A stretch of DNA of 64,000 bases, from the NCBI GenBank assembly GCA_014904845.1, contig MU119248.1, positions 186,001 to 250,000 of the forward strand, given 5' to 3'. Source of the stretch: Acephala macrosclerotiorum (Eukaryota; Ascomycota; Leotiomycetes; Helotiales; Mollisiaceae). Both the position numbers and the translations under genes were made by a program. Positions 21,152 to 32,384 of this stretch are shown piece after piece. Numbering within the stretch: the first letter of the stretch is position 1; each line of letters starts with the position of its first letter. Under the pieces are notes generated by a model. That model did not search any database. It was given only the letters and a program-made list of their open reading frames with translations, and was not told where the DNA came from.

Positions 21152-22926
21152 TCACCTCCCCAAAAAGCTCAAAGCTCCAACAACCAACGCTTCCACCCCG
21201 GTCTTCATCGTAGGTTGTATAACCGGTGCAAAGTATGCACTGTGATTTATCGGAACTTCTTCCTGCAACTTCCCTCTCTGCTTCGCATCCTCAAACTTCG
21301 CCGGATCCACGCCTCCAAATGTCCAATAGCAATATGGTACACCTTTTCCTTTCCCATCTTTGTGTGGTACCTCCGTTGCTAAGATTGGGAAATCTTCACT
21401 TCCGCCGAGTGGTTGAGCTTCAGCGTCGAATTTGTCCTTGAAGAAGGAGGAGAAGGCGGAAGAGACATGTTCCGTGGTAGCTTTGTCGTTGATCGTGAAC
21501 GGGAACTGACTCGTAGGTTCCCAGAGAGGTTCTTTCGGAGATCCAGAAGCTTCGCATTCAGCTTTAACGATCCTCTTGATAGCACCCAGAACTCGATCTC
21601 TCGTCTCCGGCGTCACCGTCCGCACATTGATTTTCAGTAGAGCCTCGCTGGCGATAATATTCTCTGTCTGTCCCGCCTGTACACTCCCCACCGTCACCAC
21701 CGCCGCCTCCCTCGGATCCACCTCTCTCGACACAACAGTCTGTAACCTAACCACAATATGCGCTGCAATAACGACCGGGTCAATCGTCCTATGGGGTTGC
21801 GAAGCATGGCCTCCTCTCCCATATACGGTGACGCGGAAAGAATCTGCTGCTGAGGCGAAGGAACCGATTTTGGTGCCGACAGTGCCGGCTGGGAAAGGCA
21901 TCACGTGTTGGCCGAGGACGATATCCGGGAGGGGACAGCTATGCTTGTTGTAGAGACCGTCGGCGATCATGGCTTTTGCTCCGCCGGCTCGTTCTTCGTT
22001 GGGTTGAAAGAGGATTATGACGGTTCCGGACCATTCTTTGCGGGAGGAGTGGAGGGTTGTGGCGGCGGCGAGCACTGGTGAAAGTCAGTTAGAATGTCCG
22101 AGTCTGGAATGAAGATTTGACAGGGTGTTGTATAGATTCCCCATGTTCGAAGTGAGGTGACGATTGCAGATCTAGGATTTCGCATGCTTCTGATAACTCA
22201 TTCTAAGACTTAGATATTCGAGGGGAAAGCCCCAAATCTGGCAAGGACATTGAAAGTATTCGGCATCCTATTTCCACGCCAAAGCAATGATGGACATTTC
22301 TCCCAAAACGTCCTTACTCAAGGATGGAAATTAAGAAATCCTTGACATCCAATTTTCCCACTAAAACAAAGGTGGACATTACTCCTAAAATACCCTGAGT
22401 CAAGGACGGGCATTGAAAATTTCCAACATCCTATTTCCCCATCCAAGACGGACATTGCTTCCGAAAAGTCCTCGCTCGAGAACATACAATGTAACCCCAA
22501 AGCCCGCAGAATTCACATCAAATATTCTACGACATGAAAAAAGCACTTACTACAGGCAACATGCATATCATGCCCACAAGCATGCATAACCGGTTTCTCC
22601 ACCCCATCCTCAACATCCATCTCCCTCTTCTTACTCGCATACTCCAACCCCGTCAACTCCTCCACCGGTAACGCATCTGTATCTGCTCTCAACAAGATCG
22701 TTTTCCCCTCTCCCTTGCCCTGTCCTTTGAGGATGCCAATGAGGCCCGTGCCTCCGATGTTGGTTCGGACATCGAACCCTGGTAGAGATTGGAGGTGATT
22801 TGCGGCGGTTTCGGCTGCAAGATGTTCTTGTAACGAAAGTCCGGGGTGTTGGTGGAGGTTTTTGTACAGTTTCTCATAATCCCCAAGATCGGGGAGGTGA
22901 GTTTTCAGCAGGGTGACGACGTCCAT
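21152..22926 (-). CDS. M20-family amidohydrolase (aminoacylase/peptidase)
   Basis: Two exons, 22551-22926 and 21152-22074, give 432 aa, the normal length for the family. Metal-site blocks are visible: HACGHDMHV (Cys117, His119), the catalytic NEERAGGAKAM (Glu152-Glu153), GQHVMP, and C-terminal HSAYFAP. LLRADTDALPVEE is the conserved aspartate block. It should hydrolyse N-acyl amino acids or a related amide; the substrate cannot be told. The intron (22075-22550) is 476 bp, far longer than others here, and holds a threefold tandem repeat. The donor GTAAGT and the acceptor CAG fit well and the frame is kept. Confidence 0.93.
22246..22480 (-). repeat. Threefold imperfect tandem repeat inside M20 intron
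   Basis: Units of 77, 82 and 76 bp (22246-22322, 22323-22404, 22405-22480) share blocks such as GGACATT, CATCC followed by a T/C run, and ACTCAAGGA. They account for half of the intron and explain its length. Confidence 0.8.
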
Positions 22927-23865
22927 TTTGGCCTGGTTGGCCTCTCTATCGTCAAGCTTGAGCTAATTTCTGACAACACCCTGAAGGTTAACCAACTTGT
23001 CGTTCTAGTGTAGCAAGGTGTGTTGTGTCAAGATGCTGAGAATTTGATCTCTCAACCTGGCTCCATGATGTTAATTCTCGAGCTACGCCCAAGGATGGAA
23101 GGTCCTGAGGATTGACGTCTTCGACCCCACTGTCGATATCCCCGAAAGATGGGGCACATCTCCGAATAAACGTGACTTTCCTCGAGATCTTTCTTCTCCC
23201 CTTTTCCTCTCTTCTTCGAGTCTGCTCATCTTGTGCTCTGAGACCTTAGAAGAAGGTAGCAGGAAGACTATGCAAGTACCTCGCCGAGTCCGTGTGACAA
23301 TTCGCACTTCGGATTTGCACTGCCGCGCGTATCCCGTATTCCATCTCACCTCGCTTCCATCCCCGCATTCGGCCCCTGATCAATCATCTCTCACCTTACA
23401 TCAATTACATCGTCACCGCATCGCATTCCGTATTCGACTCCCTCTCTAGACCCTCTATCGTGCGGTTCGACCTCTCTCTATCCAATAATCTCCTTGAGAT
23501 TGGAGGAAGTGCATCTTTGTTGCAAATCGCAAAAATCTCGCTTTCGCTTTCGTTTTCGTGGACGGACTGTGCGGATGCTTGACCAACGTTGGGTTGCTGG
23601 TAATGGTGTGTGTGGTTGGCTGTATCATTTAGTATTTGTTTCAGGTTCGAATCTTAAGGTTAAATACGTTGAACGCGAGAGAGAATGTGGAGCTGATGCT
23701 GATATGATTTGGTCGTTTATGCATTTCTATTTTCCCATCGCTGATGCTGGAGACGGAAGACGGAGTTGCATGTGCACTACTTCGCAACTCTTGCCTCCTT
23801 GTGACATTCTATACTGTACACCGAAACAGAAGGTGGGTGGATGGATAGACGTGGAAGTGGGAGGT
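22927..23865. other. Intergenic between M20 hydrolase and spp2
   Basis: Short overlapping frames only; none looks like a gene. This should hold the promoter of the amidohydrolase and the 3' region of spp2. Confidence 0.4.
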
Positions 23866-25083
23866 TCAACGTCTCCTATCACGATCACGATCACGATCAC
23901 GATTCCGATACTCCTCTCGTCCTGACCCTCTATGACCGCTATCCCGTTCCTTCTCCCTCCTATAACTCCCCCCACCCCTCTCCTCCCTCTTCTCTCTCCT
24001 CCGCTCCTCCTCCCGCTTATACTCACTAGCCTTCGGTCTCCTCTCTCCACTTCCATGTCCCCCTCCCTTCTTATCCCCTCCAGGGTTGAGTCTTTTAACA
24101 TCACTCTTATGAACCCAAGCCCCCAATTCCTCCGCCTCCTTCAATTCTTTCGCTCCCAAACCTAACAAGTTCTGTCTCCGCTTAACATCTTTGACTTTCC
24201 CATGAGATTCGCCTTTCCAGCCCATACCTCGCAACAGAGCGGCGCCGAATTCTTCGACGGGGATGCGCTCGTAGTCTTCGAGGGTTGAGACGTCGGGGGC
24301 GACTTCGATGGCGCGCCGGTAGGCGTCTGTTTCTGACATTGGGGGTGGAGGGGCGAAGTCTGGGTTTGAAGGTCCAATAACCAAGTCGGGACCTTTCTTC
24401 ACTTTGTCCTGTCCGAGTAACGCTGCCAATGCCTCTTCATCCGCGGTCTTAGGCTTCTCTTCCTCCGCCTCCTTGCGAGATTCGCCATTCGTGTGCCCAT
24501 TCTCTGCAGTGTTCGCCTCCTCCCCATTCTCCTCGTGAACCGGCTCGTCGTCAACCTTAACACGTTTCCTAACACTCAATCCCCACTCAATCTCCCCATC
24601 ATTACTATTCACAACATCAACACCCTTCCTCTTTCCCTCTTTCCCAAACCCTTCTCTCTCCCTCCTAGCAGCTTCCTGAGCAGCCTGCACCTCCGGCGGC
24701 AATAAATTCCTCGCACTGCCCCTCATAACAACCCCGCTCCTCCTCCCCCTAGCCTCAGCCTTCCAATCCCGATTCACCTGCTTAGGAATAACCAGTGGCC
24801 CATTACCTTTCCTCTCCTTGTCTCTGACTTCCACCGCTCCACCATCCGCAAACCCATGAACAGCTTCAACCTTCCCATGCCGTCTATGTCCATCATCGCT
24901 ATCGCTCCCAGAGTCATCGTGATGCGCGAACGTAGAGCGCGGTCTCTTGCCTAGACTCGAAGCTGGGGGTTGTTTTTGTTTTGCGCCGGCACCTGGTTTT
25001 GAGGAAGAGGGTTTCGAGGAGAGTGAGAAGCCTTTAATTGCTATTTTCGCAGGCGCGGTAGGGTTGTCTTTTGAAGGCGACAT
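23866..25083 (-). CDS. spp2: Pre-mRNA splicing factor Spp2 (G-patch protein)
   Basis: One exon of 405 codons. The first 250 residues are charged and low in complexity, with a Ser/Asp run and basic nuclear signals. The family signature lies at about residues 268-292: the segment YERIPVEEFGAALLRGMGWK is the G-patch, with the Gly residues at its usual places. The tail is Arg/Asp/Glu/Gly-rich, ending in RD dipeptide repeats. In yeast Spp2 recruits and activates the DEAH helicase Prp2 through its G-patch before the first splicing step. Start chosen at MSPSKDNP, the first ATG. The gene is a housekeeping one and intact. Confidence 0.93.
   Translation of the reverse strand: MSPSKDNPTAPAKIAIKGFSLSSKPSSSKPGAGAKQKQPPASSLGKRPRSTFAHHDDSGSDSDDGHRRHGKVEAVHGFADGGAVEVRDKERKGNGPLVIPKQVNRDWKAEARGRRSGVVMRGSARNLLPPEVQAAQEAARREREGFGKEGKRKGVDVVNSNDGEIEWGLSVRKRVKVDDEPVHEENGEEANTAENGHTNGESRKEAEEEKPKTADEEALAALLGQDKVKKGPDLVIGPSNPDFAPPPPMSETDAYRRAIEVAPDVSTLEDYERIPVEEFGAALLRGMGWKGESHGKVKDVKRRQNLLGLGAKELKEAEELGAWVHKSDVKRLNPGGDKKGGGHGSGERRPKASEYKREEERRREKREERGGGSYRREKERDSGHRGSGREEYRNRDRDRDRDRRR
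23878..23903. repeat. Hexanucleotide microsatellite in spp2 C-terminus
   Basis: About four units of ATCACG, which on the minus strand encode the alternating Arg-Asp tail of Spp2. Confidence 0.9.
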
Positions 25084-25897
25084 CTTTGCACGTTCGCAGG
25101 AGGACAGGTGGTGGGTGTGGAGGGTTGGAGGGAGAGGTCGTGTGCTGTAGGCAACTATTTGTTTGAAATTTCGAGGATTTGGGGATGTTGGGGCCTTAAA
25201 TCTGAGGTTAAAAGACCGCTAGTGTGGGATGGATGGCTAATGATATCGTGGGGTGGGAGACGAGGCTGAGACCAGGGGAACTTTCAGCCTCGAGCTCATG
25301 GAGAGAGACATTTTCGAACTTCGAAGACTAGCAAACTGACAAATTATGTTATACAGAGCATTATCGATTTGAAATCACCTACAATGATTCAAACCCTTAT
25401 AAAATTTCGGTATCAAGTTCACAAAGCACAAACCAACCCTTGCACAGCCGGCAACCAACCGTCCAACAGCCGTCCAAAACCAGCAACCGTCAAAACAAAA
25501 ACCCAGTCCCAAAACGATCCAAATCCCAAATCCCATCTAAACCCATTTTGGTGCGATATGCAACAAAACACCCTTGATTATGAAAGAGCACGTGCTAGAT
25601 TGAGTGTGAGCAGTGGATATGGGTTTGGATTCCAGGAGGTTAGGTGAGGATGTTCACGAAGGCAAGAGACGAGTTCTTATTAGTGTATGTTCATTTCTTC
25701 TTCTGGCCCACGCTATCCTTACACCTACAGCAAATAGCAATCAAGCACAACTAACTCAGCTATGCGTCTGAATTGCGTCTGATCTACTCTAAACAATTCC
25801 CACCCATCCACAACTCCGAGCCTATAACCCAAATCAAGCCCATAAGCATACAACCCATACGCCTCTCCAGAGCATCGTAAAATTTCAGGAAGGGATC
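25084..25897. other. Intergenic between spp2 and vid21
   Basis: No gene recognised. The stretch contains the spp2 promoter and the vid21 3' region; an open frame at 25369-25647 is compositionally unlike a protein. Confidence 0.4.
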
Positions 25898-28800
25898 TTA
25901 TTTCCCACTATGCGCGCTTCCAGTACTAGCTCTATGCGCATGTCCCTGCCCTGCATTCCCCGTCTGTCCTTGATTCTGGTTCTGACCTCCATTGCCACTT
26001 CCATTCTGGCCCTGGTTTTGACCACTATTCTGCTGTGCGCTGCCGACAGCATTAGCAGCAGCCTGAGCCGCCTGCTGCTGCTTCTGCTGATTCTCCTGCT
26101 GCTGTCTCAACATCTGCGCATACAGTTGCGGAGTCCCTTGCGCCGGACCCATCGCACCCATCTGCATCCCGTTTACATTCCCGCTAGAACCACCAGCAGC
26201 AGCATTCATCGCACTCTGTGCTAGACCTTGTCGTTGTTGCTGCTGCTGTTTCATCTGGTTCTGCATTTGGGTTTGGATCAGTGAGACGATTTGTTCGGGT
26301 GTGGCTTGGGGGTATTTCTGCTTGTATTGCATTTCCAAGAGTTGGATTTGGGAGACGCCGCCGTTGGGAGGGGCGAGGTTTTGGTTCATGCGGGGAGACC
26401 CGGCTTGGCATTGTCCTGGGGAACCGGCATGGTTGGTGGGTGGTGTGGAGACGCCGTTGACGTTGGGGTTGAAGGGTGGCATCATGTTAGGTGGCAAATT
26501 GAATCCTGGTTGAGGCATGCCGTTCATTCGTGGAGGGGAGTTGTGCATTTGAGGAGATTGGCCATTGATTTGGCCTTGTTGCTGGCGGAGAATTGCTTGT
26601 TGGTGCTGTGAAATTTGATGAGCACGAGTCACTAGTCCAACATCGAGAGCGGGGTTTGGTAATGGCAATTGCCCCTGCATGGGAGCAGGAGGAACCATCT
26701 GAGGAATACGTAAGCCGTTGGGCATGGGTTGTCCAGGCATTTGAGGCGGCATCGGTCGAGGTCTATTTTGACCAGGAACAGTGAGATTTTGATTGTTTTG
26801 TGGAGTAGCGCCATTCGTGGGAGCACCAGGGGCAGGAGGTCGAGGAGCAGCGCCGTTGGGAGCTTGTTGCTGAGGATTTTGAGGGTTGATCCTCTGCTGG
26901 GCAATAGCCTGCTGGTTTTGTTAATGTCGAGGAAGATACTGGGGTACCGCCAAGGCACTTACCCGTCTCTGTTGTTCCTGCCGCGCTTGGATTTCCTCCA
27001 CGCGGCGTCTGAACTGTTCCTCACGTTCATGCTTGACCCGACTGAATTCCTGTGGTGTTTGGATGGGGATCCGATTCGCAGGATGCTGTGGCTCGTTTGC
27101 CTTTCTCATGGCTGCCATGCCAGCTGCATGTTGCTGCTTCTGTATATTAGTCTCTCGTTTCTTCGCTAGCTTCCTCATCGCATCGACAAGGGTTAAATGC
27201 TTATTGTTCCTCCTGCGTTCGACACGAACACTGGTGGTAGGTCTCCTCCTAGGAGCAGGCTGTACTTGACCATTGGCATTAGGCTGGGGAGGTGCCTGTG
27301 ATGGCTGAGACATAACGTTGCGATTAGCAGTATCTATGCGAGTCGAGTATGCTCTGAAGTAGTGAGTCTTTTGCATGTCAGCAGGCAAGCCTTCAAGATT
27401 GATCCATCGCTCGAAGCATTCCCAAGGGGTTCGTCGTTCAGGACCCGAAGACCATAACGACTTGGTTCCGAGCATACTCGAGATAAGAGACCAATTGTAC
27501 TGGTACTCGCGAACGAGACTCTTAAGTTCAACATCCTCGTCAGGAGTCCATTGTGAAGCCATGCGGTTCTCGAAGAAGCTCTGAAGTGGCATCGGAAACT
27601 CCGATGGTGGTCTGAATTGATGTGAAGAATGAATACGATCGCGAATGTGCTTGTGTTCTGGATTGAACAAGGCAACTTCTGTTGTCTCAGGAGGGAGAAT
27701 TGGTCGCTTGGCGCCTTGCTCACCGAACACAACCTGATCCTCGTCGTCATCCTCTTCTTCATAGTCATATCGGCTCTTCTTTTTGGGAGGTCCCTGGGAT
27801 TTCAATTCCATTCGCCCCTCAACATATTTGCTCAAAGGAAGGGCTGGTCGTCGCCAGAACCGATCGGGATCAATATCGGAAGTAGGCAAGACCGACTGCG
27901 GGACTTGGAGTGGAGCACCATACATTGGTAATTCTGCCAGCAACTTGTCGCTCGTAGGTGAGCGTCGTAAACCACAAACAACCTCATCATCCTGTAATCC
28001 AAATATCGCAGCCGGCGAAATAGTCTCCAGAAGATGCAGAGCTGGTTCCTCGTCAAAGTCCTCCAATGCAGAATCTGACTCTCCTGACGCAACAAGGTCT
28101 GGTGTCGGATGTGTCCCAGCTTGGCTCGATGCCTCACCCATCTCGAAATCTTTCGATGCATCGTGTTCAATAGGCTTCGGTGGTGTTGCCTTGACCTGCA
28201 GTAACTTCCTGTCTTCAGGACTTGCTTCCACCCATTCCGCGCATGCGAAAGCCAAGTTTCCGGCTACGGTCATCTTCCATTTTCTCTCCTCTCTGAAATC
28301 CGTCCGCATCCACTTGGCCTCTTGAAGCAATACATCCCAATGTGTGGTTTGCCTGACAGGCTCCACCGATCGCTTCGGTTGCCGCAATGCCCATTTGTTG
28401 CTAGATTGAAGATTGTAAATCCGCTTCAACACTTTCGCGGTTTGATTCTCATGAATTGGGACATATGCATTCGAGGTGGTGATAGTCTTGTGCGCAGTTG
28501 CGAGGAGAGCGTCAAGTGGCTGGACGCCACTCTTTCCTGTCGATGCAGTAGCAAGAAACAATGGCATGAAGTAGTCATCCTTAAGAGATTGTTGAGGAGA
28601 CCCGTTAGAGACCAATGCGTCGTCACGTGCTGCAGGTTTCGCGGGTCGGCCTGCAAACACCACTGTCGAAAGTTTGCTCCTCTCTTTGGCCTTTTCCAAT
28701 GCACGCAGTCGAGCTCCTGGTGATTGAGGAGTTGCGCTTCTTGATGGAGTATGCGAGTTTCCAGCCGATTCCGACTCCCGTCGCTCCGAGGTTGGTGGTC

Positions 28801-30712
28801 CCGGTTTTGGAGTCTCTCCTAAAATCTCGGATACAGACTTATGTCTGATAGCGCCAGAAGACACTCTGGTAGTCATTCGCTCCAGCGGCGGAACTGCTGG
28901 AGTTGAGGGGGCCCTTCGAGGTGTGGATGATGCTGGTGTAACAGAACTCTTCTCTGAGTCTGGAACCTCCTTCGCTGGTACTTCACTTGGCGGTGGAACT
29001 ACAGGTGATGTCCCACGGCCACTTTCAAGAGCAGTACTGCTGTCAAATGAATCCTTGACAGTCGCCGTGTCAATTTCCATGGCCTCAGCAGTTGGTGTCT
29101 GCTCCTCTTCGGAATCAGCGATTTCTGGTTGCTTTCCTTCAGCAACAGGCGACTGAACGGTCTGCTCTGGCTCCTTCGTAACAGCATCCTCTGAAGATGT
29201 CGGTACTCCCATAACCTCATCTTGATCCTCGACAGTATCGTCGACAATCTCGCTGGCTTCCTTGGTGAGTCGATCGACTGGAATTGATTCTTGGCTCGAA
29301 CCTTGCCGTGAATCATCGATTTGGGGAGCGGATGAAGTGACTTGATCGTCTAGCTGTGAATCATCAACAGCAGGATGGGGACCGGCTTTCATAATCTCCT
29401 CTCTCGCAATCTCGATCCTCTCCTGCATGATTCTGTCATGCTCAGCCTTCTCGGCAGCTTCCTCTTGAGTGGGCTTGAATTGCGGTGGTGTCGCAACATC
29501 GTCGTCCTTATCCATCCTATCAACATCATAACGACTCTCATTGTCTGGACTAGTGTCCGTCGATGCCTCATGCATGGCGGGAGTCGTGGCAGAGAGGGCG
29601 TCGACGGTAGAACCTGGCGAAGACAGAGCTTCTGCATTTCGTCCAGCATCTCGAGGAGGATTGATCGAGAGACGTGCCTGCTGTTCTTTCTGGTGCCGTG
29701 CATTTTCCCTTTGCTGCAAATTTTGTTCCTGGACTTCTCTAGGTGGCAAGTGTACCGTCGCAGCCTTATGTTGACCATCGTGGGAGCCAAGTCCATCAAT
29801 AATCAGTCCAGGTAGTTGGGCAGCATCCTCGGGTGCTATTGGCATGGCCTGCCGTGGATCCACACCTGGGCTGTTCGGTCTGCTCTCCACTCTCGTCCTG
29901 ACCCTATCACTCTCCAAGTCCTTTCCTGGCAAGACATCATTTGGCGTCGAAGGTGTCGGCTTCTCTGCATTCTCGAAGGTCTCCTCGACTATCTCGTTCA
30001 GGATGGTGGATGAATCTGCAGGTAGATCGGTCTGCGAGCTCTTCGAAGCCGATCTCTGCATAAGTATTCCCTGCTCGGTCGTCCCACCCATCCCATTCTC
30101 ATTCGGTGTCGTAGCTTTCCCTCCATCACTCCTGGAACTAGGTGTTGGGGCTCGACTCGTCTTAGGTCTCGATCCATCGCGTTGTAGTTTGGCCGCCTTC
30201 CGCGACGCATCATTTATTCGTGAATCGGGGCTTCCCTTCCTACTAGAAGATGTCTGCTTTAATTTTTCGGATCGTAATTGTCGACGTGTTGGGAGGTTCG
30301 ATTCATCAAAGAGTCGATCTCTGTAGTACACTATCAGCAACCCGCTTCCAGCAGCTCCCCCAACGCCTGCAACTTTTCGATATGGGTATGAATCAAACGA
30401 GAAAACGTACTGCAATATGTCGGTGACTTCAAGGAATCGTGCTTCGAGGTGATTGGTGGGTGGCGCGTCGGAATTTGTGAGGTCGATCTGGGGAAGGGGA
30501 CTTTCATTGTCGCAAACAGCGTAGAGTTCGCGAAGTTTCCTCTTGCGCGACGTAACAATGCCACTACAATTATCAGCATCATGATACCTACATGCATCGA
30601 TGCGCCATGGCGTGCGCTTTCGATCTATGGGTAAGAAATAATTGATTTACCTGAGTTCCGCTCTTTTTGATCGTAAAAGCCGTGTGCGGTCGGCAGCCCC
30701 AACCTCACTCAT
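25898..30712 (-). CDS. vid21: Chromatin modification protein Vid21/Eaf1, NuA4 scaffold
   Basis: Four exons, 30651-30712, 30411-30563, 26963-30320 and 25898-26911, join in frame to give 1528 aa. The start MSEVGAADRTRLLRSKRAEL and the following SRKRKLRELYAV block are typical of the fungal protein. A long Ser/Pro/Glu-rich linker is followed by the HSA domain at about 720-790 (LQEAKWMRTDFREERKWK) and a Myb/SANT domain at about 990-1050 (QWTPDEDVELKSLVREYQYN). The C-terminus is Gln/Asn/Pro-rich, with poly-Q. Eaf1 is the platform subunit of the NuA4 histone acetyltransferase; HSA binds actin and Arp4. Introns: 30564-30650, 30321-30410 and 26912-26962. The gene is intact. Confidence 0.95.
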
Positions 30713-32384
30713 AATATTGCGATCGCGACATCCGTTTTTCGAGAAAACGGATGCGAATATGGGCTTAATGGGGTCTGCGGAGATAGATTTATCGCTCGTT
30801 TTGATGGAAAGTCGCGGCGTTGTGTTGTGGTGATTGATTTCGTGGATTCACCTGCTGCTGGTCGCTATCCTCATGATTTTGAAGTGCTCTCGCTCGCTCC
30901 CACTCGGTACGCGATTTATGGCAAAGGCTAGGCTAGTTTGGGACGTCATTTACGATTCAGAGGGAAGATGAGGTGGTAAGGTCTACAATTGTCTACAGTA
31001 TCACTTTCAGTTTCTAGATATGTTCACATTCACTGGGTTTGTGGTGCACGTGAAGGTGACTTGACATTTGGCGTTGGGGTTTCATTGTTTGGAAGTCCTA
31101 GCCATCCTACGTAACGCACAAATTGTGCAGTGCAGCCGAACGAAGCTAGTGATGATCGCCCTTGAAAGGTGGCTTTAAGCCGGACATTCTTACTTTTTAT
31201 GAGATTTTCTTCAAATGATTTAAGAAGTGGCACACTTCGATTAGGAGTCTTGTTGAGAATGTTAGAAAACTCTCACATCACGTTCTTGCCAAGATGCTGA
31301 GTATCAAGGGTCTTGGAAAAGAGGCTTGGACATCTTGAGGCATTGAGGGATTTTGATAACGAACTTCACTTGATGTAACAATGCTTCAAATCATCCAAAA
31401 CTATACAGTCCTCTTTCTCCTATTAACTTCATAATTGTTTTGTTCTCTGTGCTGCATTTTTGAGGTTCTTTTTGCTCAGCTTCAACATCGCATTATTCGC
31501 TTCAGGGAAGTCCCCTATTCAGAAGCAGCAAATATACATCCTAAAACCCATATTCCTTCTCCAAAATGCCTCCATCATCCAATAATATTCTTACTTCTTG
31601 GTTCTCAAGTCATCGTTCTTTTTGCCTGCGTTTTACAAATTCTGCAGCCTCACCCCAACATTCCATGGGAGCCTATTCTGCATCCTATCGGGCGTCGTCC
31701 TCGTCACCAACGCCGCCACGCCCGCCTTCTTACTGTAAGTGTGTAACCATCCTACAGTCACTTCGAGAATTTAAACTAAGCCACACTGCCAAAACGCTAG
31801 CTGACTACTCCGTCACGCACGCGCCACATCCTCTCCCAATATCGTCTCACGTGCCGGCTAGGCCAATTTCATCAAATCGCAGTGCACTCCTGGCGACATT
31901 TCCCCTTCCATTGCCAACGATACCAACACGTCCAGGGTGACGTGATTAAAGAAGGAGCGGAGCGGTATGGCAACTTGTCATATATACTAGGAGGGAGGTC
32001 TTCTTACCAAAATCCTGACGGACCGATCGAGAAGTGGAAACCCAACTTAACAGTGGTCAAAGCAGTGATCAAGTTTGCTTTAAACACAGGAAGACTAGGC
32101 CCATAATCGCAATCTGTAACACTCATGCCGAACTCCTAGCTGTTTGGGATTTGAAGTGGTTGTACGGGAGAGAGGATAGCGAATGGCAAACGTGTGGGCT
32201 GCAGAATTCAACTGCCTGCACAGCCGAACCACATTCGCGACCCAAGCCCCACGCTCGCAGCCAGCACATAACCATTCCATCGTCCCCAAGTGTTTTCAGC
32301 TCTGCTGTTATGCCTCGAAAAATGAACATAGTGACATATCTCTCGGATCCCCTCATTTCAGCTGGGCTATAATTCAAATAAAAG
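30713..32384. other. Upstream region of vid21 and of the NACHT gene
   Basis: 1.7 kb with no recognised gene. A plus frame at 31566-31734 ends at a good splice donor (GTAAGTGTG), so an unrecognised 5' exon is possible, but I see no family. Confidence 0.35.

Noticed and set aside
27783..28325. 180-codon plus-strand frame and several others across 26-30 kb
   Set aside because: All are antisense shadows of the vid21 coding sequence.
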